From: Streptomyces bambusae
GTDB lineage: Bacteria; Actinomycetota; Actinomycetes; Streptomycetales; Streptomycetaceae
NCBI RefSeq assembly: GCF_019400985.1
Contig: NZ_WTFF01000027.1
Span: 1-37,593, forward strand
DNA length: 37,593 nt
Direction of reading: 5' to 3'
Shown: positions 9,123 to 16,171 of the stretch, piece after piece
How the letters are laid out: each line of letters opens with the position of its first letter
Numbering within the stretch: position 1 is the first letter of the stretch
Program-made: the position numbers and the translations under genes
Notes under the pieces: generated by a model
What the model was told of the DNA's origin: nothing
Databases searched by the model: none
Seen by the model: the letters and a program-made list of their open reading frames with translations, nothing else

Positions 9123-9180
9123 GAGAAGTCCCTTTTTGTGCCGTGAGAAGTCCCTGAGAAGTCCTCGCGTCAGGACTTCT
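9123..9180. promoter_or_regulatory. Iteron-like operator: three direct repeats plus an inverted copy
   Basis: GAGAAGTCC occurs at 9123-9131, 9145-9153 and 9156-9164, so starts are 22 and 11 bases apart (two turns and one turn of B-DNA). AGGACTTCT at 9172-9180 is the inverse of 9157-9165, giving a 9-bp hairpin with a six-base loop. The block lies between the XRE gene (-) and the small-protein operon (+). Confidence 0.6.
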
Positions 9181-9233
9181 TGCGGTCCAAGGTGTTCCCC
9201 ACCAACCCGCTGACGACGGTAGGGAGCACCGGC

Positions 9234-9437
9234 ATGGACGCCCGTGAGAACGGCCTGGCCTTCCACCATGTTGAGCATCGACTACGCGGCCGGCAGGTCG
9301 TGGACACCCGGTCGCTCCGGGAGGGCGAGCTGATGGCCGTCATGGCCGAGGCCGGCGGCGACCTCGTCGCGTACATCCGCGGCGCCGACCACCGCGAGTT
9401 CGACGCCCCGCTCGACTGCGTCAGGCCCGCCCGGTGA
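9234..9437 (+). CDS. Small hypothetical protein, first gene of a pair
   Basis: The 67-residue product is charged and soluble, with no recognised domain. Visible segments are LREGELMAVMAEAG (probably a helix) and LVAYIRGADHREFDAP (probably strand-turn-strand). The ATG at 9234 follows AGGGAG at a suitable distance; a longer reading from 9180 would run into the repeat region. The stop overlaps the GTG of the next gene by four bases (GTGA), so the two are coupled. It lies divergent from the XRE regulator and probably under its control. Function unknown. Confidence 0.6.
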   Translation: MDARENGLAFHHVEHRLRGRQVVDTRSLREGELMAVMAEAGGDLVAYIRGADHREFDAPLDCVRPAR

Positions 9438-9688
9438 GCAGGCGGCGCAGCCTGGCCCAGATGAAGGCCGAGGCCGCGAACCTCGCGGTGACCGGCCTCG
9501 GCCTGGAGGTCCAGCCGTCCCCGGCCCACCTCGGGGGTGTCTGCCGCGCGATGACCGTGCCGTGCCCGTTCTGCCTGCGGCCGGGCGCCATCCAACGGCG
9601 GTTCGGCTCCACCCTGGTCTACTGCGCGCCTTGCCAGGCCGGGGTCGGGATCGTGCACGACCCGGTGCACTGCTGGAAGCGGCTGTGA
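9434..9688 (+). CDS. Small zinc-ribbon hypothetical protein
   Basis: The 84-residue protein has a basic N-terminus (MSRRRSLAQMKAEAANLAV) and one likely zinc ribbon, CPFC near 44-47 and CAPC near 64-67. I do not recognise a family. The GTG start overlaps the stop of the upstream gene (GTGA). Together with the XRE regulator it forms a small accessory module just left of the TnpB element and the tgm remnant. Whether it ever belonged to the tgm cluster is open. Confidence 0.6.
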   Translation: MSRRRSLAQMKAEAANLAVTGLGLEVQPSPAHLGGVCRAMTVPCPFCLRPGAIQRRFGSTLVYCAPCQAGVGIVHDPVHCWKRL

Positions 9689-9719
9689 GACTTGCCCGAT
9701 CCCGTCCGGGACCGGGTGC

Positions 9720-9900
9720 ACGCAACCGATTGGAGTCACTTGACATCCTCCCCTCCCTGAAGGGAGGGGATTCCTACGGCTCGCGCCGTGGGGTTTTCTG
9801 CTTCGTCGCCGGCTGCCCGCCCGGAGAACTCCGTTGAGGTCTTACACCAGCTCCACAGACAGACACCGCCAGCCCGGCGGCCAAAATGTTCTTCGCCGCG
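9720..9900 (-). ncRNA. Predicted omega (reRNA) of the TnpB element
   Basis: TnpB nucleases are guided by an RNA transcribed from the 3' end of tnpB through the right end and into flanking DNA. If the right end closes at TCAA (complement of 9740-9743), the guide would begin with the complement of 9739 downward and read GTGACTCCAATCGGTTGCGT. The 5' limit given here is a guess. The right-end hairpin (9749-9770) would lie just before the guide. Confidence 0.4.
9749..9770 (-). repeat. Right-end hairpin of the TnpB element
   Basis: A 9-bp stem, TCCCCTCCC with its complement, closes on a four-base loop. It is flanked by CATCC on one side and TTCC on the other. Confidence 0.75.
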
Positions 9901-10967
9901 TTCACGTCCCGGTCATGGGTCGTCCCGCAGTCGCACGTCCAGGTGCGGACGTTCAGCGGCATCTTGCTCTGCAAGGTGCCGCAGGTGGAGCACAGCTTGG
10001 ACGAGGGGAACCACCGGTCCACGGCGATCACCTCGCGTCCGTACCAGCCTGCCTTGTACTCCAGCATGGACCGCATCTCGGTCCAGCTCGCGTCCGAGAT
10101 CGCTCGGGCGAGCGAGTGGTTCTTGACCATGTTGCGCACGGTCAGGTCCTCGATCACGATCGTTTGGTTTTCACGAACGAGACGAGTGGTCAGCTTGTGC
10201 AGGAAGTCCCGGCGCCGGTCGGCGATCCGGGCGTGGACCTTGGCGACCTTGCGCCGGGCCTTGACCCGGTTGACTCCGTCGCCCTTGGCCTTGCGGGACA
10301 GATTCCGCTGGGCCTTCGCCAGACGGGCGCGGTCCTTGCGTTCGAACTTCGGGTTGGTGATCTTCTCCCCGGTGGAGAGCGTCACGAGACTGGTGATCCC
10401 GGCGTCGATGCCGACAGCCGCGTTCACCGGCTCGGGCATCGTCGGCCTGTCGTCGCACAGCATCGAGACGAACCAGCGTCCGGCCGCATCCTGCGACACG
10501 GTCACCGTGGACGGGCTCGCGCCATCCGGGATCGGACGAGACCAGACGATGTCCAGCGGGTCGGACATCTTCGCCAGCGTCAGCCTGCCGTCCCGGTAGC
10601 GGAACGCGGAAGACGAGTACTCGGCGGACTTGCGGGACTTCTTCCGCGACTTGAAACGCGGGTACTTACCCCGCTTGGCGAAGAAGCTGGCGAACGCGCC
10701 CTGCAGATGCCGAAGACCCTGCTGGAGCGGAACCGAGGACACCTCGGAGAGGTAGGACAGTTCCTCGGTCTTCTTCCACTCCGTCAGCATCGCCGAGGTC
10801 TGGCTGTAGTTGACCCGCTCCTGCCGCGCCCACGCCTCCGTACGGGCCGCGAGCGCCAGGTTGTAGACCTTCCGAACGCATCCGAACGTGCGCGACAGCT
10901 CGGCTGCCTGCGCGTCGGTCGGATAGAAGCGGTACTTGAACGCCCGCTTCACCTGGTTCGTGGACAC
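9774..10967 (-). CDS. tnpB: RNA-guided endonuclease TnpB (IS200/IS605 OrfB)
   Basis: The 397-residue protein is a full-length TnpB. It opens with the helix-turn-helix-like segment FKYRFYPTDAQAAELSRTFG, followed by the Arg/Lys-rich region GKYPRFKSRKKSRKS. The RuvC nuclease residues are all present: Asp in GIDAG (about 192), Glu in IVIEDLTV (about 273) and Asp in HDRDVNAAKNI near 355. Between the last two sits a zinc ribbon with CSTCG and CDCG. Nothing is truncated, so it may still be an active RNA-guided nuclease that keeps the element in place or acts on sites matching its guide. It lies opposite to the tgm genes. Confidence 0.93.
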   Translation of the reverse strand: MSTNQVKRAFKYRFYPTDAQAAELSRTFGCVRKVYNLALAARTEAWARQERVNYSQTSAMLTEWKKTEELSYLSEVSSVPLQQGLRHLQGAFASFFAKRGKYPRFKSRKKSRKSAEYSSSAFRYRDGRLTLAKMSDPLDIVWSRPIPDGASPSTVTVSQDAAGRWFVSMLCDDRPTMPEPVNAAVGIDAGITSLVTLSTGEKITNPKFERKDRARLAKAQRNLSRKAKGDGVNRVKARRKVAKVHARIADRRRDFLHKLTTRLVRENQTIVIEDLTVRNMVKNHSLARAISDASWTEMRSMLEYKAGWYGREVIAVDRWFPSSKLCSTCGTLQSKMPLNVRTWTCDCGTTHDRDVNAAKNILAAGLAVSVCGAGVRPQRSSPGGQPATKQKTPRREP

Positions 10968-11069
10968 GCTTACAAACTAGCGGGACCTGATGTAAAGATC
11001 AAACCTGCGGGTCAGGGCACTGCGATCCGCCCTGGCGGCAGATCCCAGCTCCGCAGGAGTCCGATTCCT

Positions 11070-11090
11070 CCCCGCCCTAAAGGGCGGGGT
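11070..11090 (-). repeat. Left-end hairpin of the TnpB element
   Basis: An 8-bp stem, CCCCGCCC with its complement, closes on TAAA. Its flanks (TTCCTC and TTTCC) resemble those of the hairpin at 9749, and both have the same orientation. It lies 18 bases before the tgmA start codon. Confidence 0.7.
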
Positions 11091-11107
11091 TTCCTCGGAG
11101 GCATCCG

Positions 11108-11372
11108 ATGAACGTCACGTCCCCCGTTCCCGTCGCCCCGTGGGGGAGCAGCCGCCTCGCCCCGTACAGCACCACGGTGAGCGTCCCGTACACCTCGGTC
11201 ACCGTCGACCCCGCCACTCAGCTCGGCGTCTTTCGGGACCGGTTCGGCCGGGTGGTCGAGATGGGCAAGCACGGCACCAGCAGCGCCACGGGGACCACGA
11301 CCTCGACCAGCCCCGACGGGGGGGCAAGGGTCCGGCGACCAGGGCAGCGACCAGGACAGCCAGCAGGACTGA
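11108..11372 (+). pseudogene. tgmA: Putative ATP-grasp-modified RiPP (graspetide) precursor TgmA, frameshifted
   Basis: The N-terminal part matches the ATP-grasp-target leader: PWGSSRLAPY near 11-20, then YTSVTVDPATQLGVF and DRFGRVVEMGKHGTSS. A Thr/Ser-rich segment follows. At 11318-11324 there are seven Gs. With six, the frame would continue as GGQGSGDQGSDQDSQQD and end at the TGA at 11370-11372, which overlaps the tgmB ATG (TGATG). That would give an 87-residue precursor with a Ser/Asp-rich core. As it stands, the frame runs on into tgmB. The extra G is either a real mutation or a homopolymer sequencing error. The ribosome-binding site CGGAGG lies between the TnpB-element hairpin and the ATG. 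Confidence 0.75.
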
Positions 11373-11990
11373 TGCGTACGACCGAGAAGAGGCCGGTAGT
11401 GGTGGCCACTGAGGCGGACGACGTCACCGCCGACATGGTCATCGCCGAACTCAGCCGGCGAAGTGTGCCGGTGGTCAGGTTCAACCCCGCCGACATCGGC
11501 GACGGCCTGACGGTCTCGGCTCGGTACGGCATCCGTCCGGCCGACACGGCCGGGCGGATGCTCACCCCGTCGAGAGCCGCTCGATTGGATGACATCCGGG
11601 CCGTGTACTGGCGCCGGCCAACGTGGCCCGACTTCCCGCAGCTGAGCCCCGATGACGCGCGGTTCGCCGCCGCGCAGACGCGATATGGATTCGGCGGCGT
11701 CCTGCACGCCCTCGACGGCCCACTGTGGGTGAACGGGACTACTCTGCCCTGGCGTACTCGGTCGTCACCTTGCCGAGCTCGCTGGAAGCGGCGCTGCTCG
11801 CCTTCCTCGACGCCTGCGGTCTCCCGTCCGGAAGCTTCGACCTCGCGGCCGACCGCGACGGAGCGTACTGGCTCCTGGAATTGAACCCCAACGGTCAATG
11901 GGGCTGGCTGGAGGAGCAGACCGGGCTCCCGATGGCGGCCGCCTTCGCCGACCTGCTCGCCCGAGGAGGAACCCCTTGGCCGACACCAGC
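11372..11990 (+). pseudogene. tgmB: ATP-grasp graspetide ligase TgmB, internally deleted
   Basis: TgmB-type ligases make ester or amide side-chain links in the precursor peptide. Here about 120 N-terminal residues are intact (PVVVATEADDVTADMVIAEL, DDIRAVYWRRPTWPDFP, TRYGFGGVLHALDGPLWVN). The reading then jumps, near 11732, to the C-terminal part in another frame: DYSALAYSVV, then the conserved LELNPNGQWGWLEEQTGLPMAAAFADLL. The central ATP-grasp region (roughly 110-130 residues, including the usual AEYKP and ATP-binding lysine segments) is missing. The deletion is out of frame, so no active ligase can be made. The end coordinate is approximate. Confidence 0.8.
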
Positions 11991-12820
11991 CCCGAGCGGC
12001 AGGCCCTCGCCGACCGCCTCGAAGCCGGACCGGAACCGGGTACTCCACCGCCGTGATGTGTCACCGCCTGGGTGAGGACAACGTCACCACGATCGAGGTC
12101 GACGCGGCAGTCGCGGCCCGCGCCGACGCGGCCCTGGAGGCCGCCGGCTTCTCCACCTGGACCGTCACCGGGGACGGACTCCTCGGCCTGCCCCGTCGCG
12201 CCCCGTACGACAGGGTGATCGCCACCTGCGGTGTGCGACGCATCCCCTACACGTGGGTGCGGCAGACCCGCCCCGGCGGTGTCATCCTCGCGACCGTCGG
12301 GTCACTGCTCACCGGGACCGGCCTCGCGAAGGTCACGGTTCGCGACGACGGGACGGCCGACGGGAGGTTCGTCGCCCACGCCAGCTTCATGCAGGCACGC
12401 TCGCAGGCCGTCACGCAGATCGCCGGGGACCTCTCCTCCCGCGTGGCGTACTCCGACGGCGAGCGGCGGGCCCTCGTCGCCCCGACCGACCTCGACGAGC
12501 CCATGCCGGCCTTCCTGGCCCAGCTCGCAGCTCCCGCGGCCCAAGTCCTGCGGGTGCGGGCCGGCGACGGGAGGGCCCGCGTCTACCTCTTCGACCCGGA
12601 CCGGGAATCGTTCGCCGAGCTCGTCCAGGACGGCGACGAGTGGGGCGTACGCCAGGGCGGCCCCGTCCGTCTGTGGGACGACATCGAGCGGGCCCTCCTC
12701 GGATGGGCCGACATCGGACGGCCGGACATCACTGAGGTCCGCCTCCGCGTGACCGAGCGGGGGCACACGTACTTCCTCGCGAACTCCCCGGAGCTGCGCT
12801 GGCAGCACCCGGTCTGCTGA
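11976..12820 (+). pseudogene. tgmC: Graspetide-cluster methyltransferase TgmC, internally deleted
   Basis: This is a protein-isoaspartate-methyltransferase-like enzyme of tgm clusters. A TTG at 11976 after GAGGAGG opens ADTSPERQALADRLEAG, a good N-terminus. At about 12028 the frame changes and the SAM-binding motif TGTGYSTAVMCHRLGEDNV begins, then runs intact to the stop at 12820 (DRVIATCGVRRIPYTWVRQ, RPGGVILATVGSLL, C-terminal domain to LRWQHPVC). Some 80-100 residues before motif I are missing and the parts are out of frame. A downstream start at ATG 12056 would give a protein lacking half of motif I and the whole N-terminal region. I therefore treat it as a pseudogene. Confidence 0.78.
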
Positions 12821-12908
12821 CCCGCAGCACCGTGGGCTTCGGCTTGTGCGGGTACGGACGGGCACCGACGGGTACGGACGCCCCGGGGGTGCCCGTGGTG
12901 GCGGCGGG

Positions 12909-13919
12909 TCAGCCGCGGCCGCGCAGGAGCTCGGTGGCCTCGGCGACCGTACGGGCCAGGCGGGCGTGCAGCTCGCGCAGCTGGGAGGCGCTGACCCCGT
13001 GGTCGCGCGCGGCGTCGCGGACGTCGTCGCGGAACCGGTCGAGCAGCCGGTCCAGGTCCCGGGCCGGGTCGCCGGACGGGGCCAGGTCCCGGGCCCACTG
13101 CGGGGCCTCACCGACGCCCGAAGCCGTACCCGAAGCCGTACCCGCACCCGTACCGCCGACGCCCGTACCCGCACCCGCACCGCCGGCACCGGCCGTGCCG
13201 TCGGCGCCGGTGGCGCCCTCGGCGCCGGTGGCGGCGCCGTTCGTGGTGGTCGGGCCCTGCCCGCCCAGCCAGGCCGCCAGCTTGTCCGTGAAGTCCGTCA
13301 GGCCCTCCCGTACGCCCGACTTCGCGAACTGCTCCTGGAACTGGCCGGCCAGGCGCTGGACGTCCTCCCGCGCCCGGTCCTGGGCCTCCTTCGCCTGGCG
13401 GCGGGCCGCCTGGGCCTCCTCGCGGGCCCGGCGGCTCTCGTCCTTGGCGCGGCGGGCCTGTTCCTTCCACTCCTGCTTGGCGCGGCGCATCTCCTCCTTC
13501 ACCGCCTTCCAGGCCTCGTCGTCCACGGAGGTCTCGGAGGCCGAGGCGGCCGCCCGCATCTCGCGGCGCAGGCCGTCCGCGGCGCCGCGGACGTCGGCGC
13601 GGATCTCGGCGGCCAGCTCGGAGACCGACTCGCGGATCTCCAGCTCCAGGTCGGCGAGCTCCCCGCTGCGGCCGGCCAGCTCGGCGCGCCCGGCGTCGGT
13701 GATCGAGTAGACCTTGCGGCCGCCCTCGCTGGCGTGGGTGACGAGCCCCTCGGCCTCGAGCTTGGCCAGTCGCGGGTACACGGTGCCGGCGGAGGGCGCG
13801 TAGAGGCCCTGGAAGCGCTCCTCCAGGAGGCGGATCACCTCGTAGCCGTGGCGAGGGGCCTCGTCCAGCAGCTTGAGGAGGTAGAGCCGGAGACGGCCGT
13901 GGGCGAAGACGGGCGGCAT
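12909..13919 (-). CDS. PadR-family regulator with long charged coiled coil
   Basis: The 336-residue protein starts with a PadR winged helix (about 1-85): LRLYLLKLLDEAPRHGYEVIRLLEERF and the wing GLVTHASEGGRKVYSITDAGR. Residues about 90-215 are highly charged heptad-like sequence (EEMRRAKQEWKEQARRAKDE), a likely coiled coil. Then comes a Gly/Thr/Ala low-complexity stretch (about 235-285) and a helical end (ARDLDRLLDRFRDDVRDAARD). Typical PadR proteins are half this length. It is one base downstream of the DUF4097 gene in the same operon. An inverted ATATCG repeat upstream of that operon is the probable operator. Confidence 0.85.
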   Translation of the reverse strand: MPPVFAHGRLRLYLLKLLDEAPRHGYEVIRLLEERFQGLYAPSAGTVYPRLAKLEAEGLVTHASEGGRKVYSITDAGRAELAGRSGELADLELEIRESVSELAAEIRADVRGAADGLRREMRAAASASETSVDDEAWKAVKEEMRRAKQEWKEQARRAKDESRRAREEAQAARRQAKEAQDRAREDVQRLAGQFQEQFAKSGVREGLTDFTDKLAAWLGGQGPTTTNGAATGAEGATGADGTAGAGGAGAGTGVGGTGAGTASGTASGVGEAPQWARDLAPSGDPARDLDRLLDRFRDDVRDAARDHGVSASQLRELHARLARTVAEATELLRGRG

Positions 13920-13920
13920 G

Positions 13921-14895
13921 TCAGAGCACCTTCTTGTCGAGCGAGAGGGGGGCCGCGTCCTCCGGGTCCCGGGGGCGGCGCAGCAGGGCGATGGCGCCGG
14001 AGACGGTGGTGGCCCGCAGGGTGCCGGTCCCGGCGCCGAGGGTACCGGTGATCCGCTTGGCGCCCATCTGGCCGGAGACCCGCAGGTCCTCGAAGGCGTT
14101 GGAGATACCGCCGCTGGCCGTGTTGGCCTCGACCCGGGCGTCCGCCGGGTGCGGGAGGCGGATCGCGACCTGGCCGGAGACGGAGGTCAGCGCGATGTCG
14201 ACCGGGCGGGCGGCCCGCGGTCCGGCATCGGTGTCGTTGCCGGTGTCGGTGTCGGCGGCGTTGCCGGCATCGGCAGCCGGGCCGGCGCCGAGGTCGAGCA
14301 GCATGTCGCCGCTGACGGAGTCCGCCCGTACGCGCGTGCCCGCGCCGTCCACCACGGTCAGCGCGCCCGACACGGAATGGAAGGCGAACTCGCCGGTGAC
14401 GCCCTGGGCCTCCACCCCGCCGGAGACCGTGTGCGCCTTGACCGGGCCGGTCAGCCCGACGAGCGTGGTGTCGCCGGAGACCCCGGTGACGTCGGTGGCG
14501 CCGGCGATGCCGGAGACGAAGGAGACGGCACTGACCGTGGCGAGCTGGACCCGCGTGGCGGCCGGCACGGTGAGCGTGACGACGGCGCTGCGCTCCCAGG
14601 CCTTGCGGCGGCCGGAGGCCGACCACTGCTTCCAGGGCTTGCTCTCCAGCCAGCTGGAGAAGGACTGGGCCCCGTTGAAGGGGAAGTCCTCGTAGGACAC
14701 GGTGAGGGTGGCGCCGTCCTGCACGATCTGGAGGGGTGGGCCGTCGATTTCGGTCACCTCCAGGCGGGCGGGACCGTCCTCCGCCGCGACGACGTTGACC
14801 GTGCCGCCGATGATCCGTACGCGGAGGTCCGCGACCGGCTCGTCGAAGGTGAGCTTCTGCGGCCCCTCGACCGACCACATGGACTGCGTTGTCAT
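13921..14895 (-). CDS. DUF4097 family beta-repeat protein
   Basis: The 324-residue protein has no signal peptide or membrane segment. It is built of short repeats ending in VSG or SVSG (VSGDTTLVGL, VSGGVEAQGV, VSGALTVVDG, VSGDMLLDLG, VSGQVAIRLP, ASGGISNAF, VSGAIALL), the pattern of DUF4097 proteins that form a right-handed beta solenoid. An Asp/Ala-rich insert (about 210-230) interrupts the repeats. Its molecular role is not established. DUF4097 genes often pair with PadR regulators, as here. The ATG at 14895 follows AGGAGG. Confidence 0.8.
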   Translation of the reverse strand: MTTQSMWSVEGPQKLTFDEPVADLRVRIIGGTVNVVAAEDGPARLEVTEIDGPPLQIVQDGATLTVSYEDFPFNGAQSFSSWLESKPWKQWSASGRRKAWERSAVVTLTVPAATRVQLATVSAVSFVSGIAGATDVTGVSGDTTLVGLTGPVKAHTVSGGVEAQGVTGEFAFHSVSGALTVVDGAGTRVRADSVSGDMLLDLGAGPAADAGNAADTDTGNDTDAGPRAARPVDIALTSVSGQVAIRLPHPADARVEANTASGGISNAFEDLRVSGQMGAKRITGTLGAGTGTLRATTVSGAIALLRRPRDPEDAAPLSLDKKVL

Positions 14896-14916
14896 GGCCC
14901 TGATCCTCCTCGCAAC

Positions 14917-14948
14917 ATATCGCGTCTTGTGAGTAACACGATATATCG
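14917..14948. promoter_or_regulatory. Probable PadR operator
   Basis: ATATCGCGT (14917-14925) and ACACGATAT (14936-14944) form an inverted repeat with one mismatch. CGATATATCG at 14939-14948 is a perfect 10-bp palindrome. The AT-rich block stands out in this GC-rich DNA and lies 22-53 bases upstream of the DUF4097 start, where the promoter should be. Confidence 0.6.
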
Positions 14949-14996
14949 CGGTTGGGTGAAGTCAAGCGCCGTCGCGATAGAGCGTGAGTCGTGAGT

Positions 14997-15024
14997 CGCC
15001 GATCGCCGATCGCCGATCGCCGAT
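14997..15024. repeat. Four tandem CGCCGAT units
   Basis: Four perfect 7-bp copies are flanked by direct repeats of AGCGTGAGTCG (14981-14991 and 15027-15037). They lie in the gap between snpR and the DUF4097 promoter. Function unknown. Confidence 0.8.
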
Positions 15025-15103
15025 CGAGCGTGAGTCGGGGCGCGACTCGCCCCGGGGCAGGCGGAAGCGGCGGCCGGCCCGCGCTCGCGGGGCCGGGGCC
15101 CGA

Positions 15104-15121
15104 GGCCCGGGGCCCCGGGCC
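15104..15121. terminator. GC-only palindrome downstream of the LysR gene
   Basis: An 18-bp perfect palindrome of G and C, with more complementary GC sequence to its left, lies 22 bases after the stop codon at 15143. It is probably the terminator of the LysR gene. Confidence 0.45.
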
Positions 15122-15142
15122 GCAGGTGGGCGGCGCCGGCCG

Positions 15143-16078
15143 TCAGGCCGCGTCGAGCAGGGAGCTGCCGGCCCGGCGCAGCCAGGCCCGGTACGACGGG
15201 GTGCGCAGCGCGGCCTCGCGGTAGGCGTCGCGCAGGTCGGCGAAGGCCTCGGCGTGGGCGCCGGGGCGGGTGGCCAGCAGCAGCCGGACGGCCAGCGGGT
15301 CGCCGTGGAGCGGCCGGATCGCCATGTCCTCGCGGGGTCCGGACGTCGGCTGGCAGGGGGCGACCGCCTCGCCGGAGACGATGAGCGAGGCGGCGGTGTG
15401 GTAGTCGGCGTGCAGCAGGGGCGGGTCGAGGCCGGCGTCGCCGAGGACGCGGCGCAGGCCGTCCCACTCGCCGTCGACGGAAGGGTCCACCATCCAGCGG
15501 TCGTCGGCCAGTTCGCGCAGGTGGACGACCTGCTGCCGGGCCGCGGGGTGGTCGCGTGACATGGAGACGAACTGGGGCTCGCGCTCCATCAGCACCCGTA
15601 TCTGGAGGCCGTCCGGCACGCGCAGGGGGAAGCCCTCCACCTCGTGCACGAAGGCCACGTCCAGCGCCCCGGCCGCCACCATCCGCAGCAGGGCGTTGGC
15701 CGAGACGTCCACGACCAGCGTGGTCTCGGTGTCGGGGAGCCGGCCGTGCAGCCGGCGCAGCCAGCCGGGCAGGGCGCGGCTGGCGGTCGATCCGATGCGC
15801 AGCCGCGGCCCGTGCGCCTGGGCGCGGGCCTCGGCGACCAGCGCGGCCATGTCGGCGAGCAGGGGCCGGGCCCGTCCCAGCACGCTGAGGCCGAAGGGGG
15901 TGGGGCGGCAGCCGGTGCGCTCGCGCAGGAACAGCTCGCCGTCCAGGGCCCGTTCGATCCGGCGCAGCTGGGTGGTCAGCGCGGGCTGGCTCACGCCGAG
16001 CTGCCGGGCGGCCTTGTGCAGGCTCCCGGCGTCGGCGATGGCGCAGAGCGCGCGCAGGTGCCTGACCTCAAGCTCCAT
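15143..16078 (-). CDS. snpR: LysR-family regulator, SnpR-like
   Basis: The 311-residue protein has the LysR HTH (about 1-62: [35 protein letters not shown]) and an effector-binding domain with the usual [12 protein letters not shown] opening and [10 protein letters not shown]. The effector is unknown. It is divergent from a snapalysin gene, the arrangement of snpR/snpA (mprR/mprA) in S. coelicolor and S. lividans, where the regulator activates the protease. The ATG at 16078 starts the family's usual [11 protein letters not shown]; a GTG/ATG further upstream is possible but would enter the promoter. A T-N11-A inverted repeat lies between the two genes. Confidence 0.85.
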   Translation of the reverse strand: MELEVRHLRALCAIADAGSLHKAARQLGVSQPALTTQLRRIERALDGELFLRERTGCRPTPFGLSVLGRARPLLADMAALVAEARAQAHGPRLRIGSTASRALPGWLRRLHGRLPDTETTLVVDVSANALLRMVAAGALDVAFVHEVEGFPLRVPDGLQIRVLMEREPQFVSMSRDHPAARQQVVHLRELADDRWMVDPSVDGEWDGLRRVLGDAGLDPPLLHADYHTAASLIVSGEAVAPCQPTSGPREDMAIRPLHGDPLAVRLLLATRPGAHAEAFADLRDAYREAALRTPSYRAWLRRAGSSLLDAA

Positions 16079-16171
16079 GCCCCGAGAGTAGGCCGGTCCC
16101 CTGGGCCGCACCAGGCGCCGACATCCCGTCAAAACCCGCCATTCTCATGGGAGTCGGACGCCCGAAACCTT

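Larger units (their letters stand above)
9740..11095 (-). mobile_element. TnpB-only IS200/IS605-like (IS1341-type) element
   Basis: A single tnpB gene is bracketed by similar subterminal hairpins in the same orientation, as expected for IS200/IS605 ends. No tnpA (Y1 transposase) is present, so it is non-autonomous. The right end (left in these coordinates) is placed at TCAA on the minus strand by analogy with known elements. The left end is only approximate, somewhere between the hairpin at 11070-11089 and the tgmA start at 11108. No target duplication is expected for this family. Confidence 0.75.

Noticed and set aside
11070..11090. Hairpin as a transcription terminator
   Set aside because: Its sequence and flanks copy those of the hairpin at 9749 in the same orientation, so it is better explained as an IS end, though a termination effect is not excluded.
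12053..12820. An independent complete methyltransferase gene starting at 12053
   Set aside because: It begins in the middle of the SAM-binding motif; the preceding bases encode the start of that motif in frame without a start codon, so it is the remainder of tgmC.
12846..14051. Long plus-strand open frames opposite the PadR and DUF4097 genes
   Set aside because: Composition (runs of Gly, Arg, Leu) is that of antisense shadows in GC-rich DNA; the minus-strand genes have clear domains.
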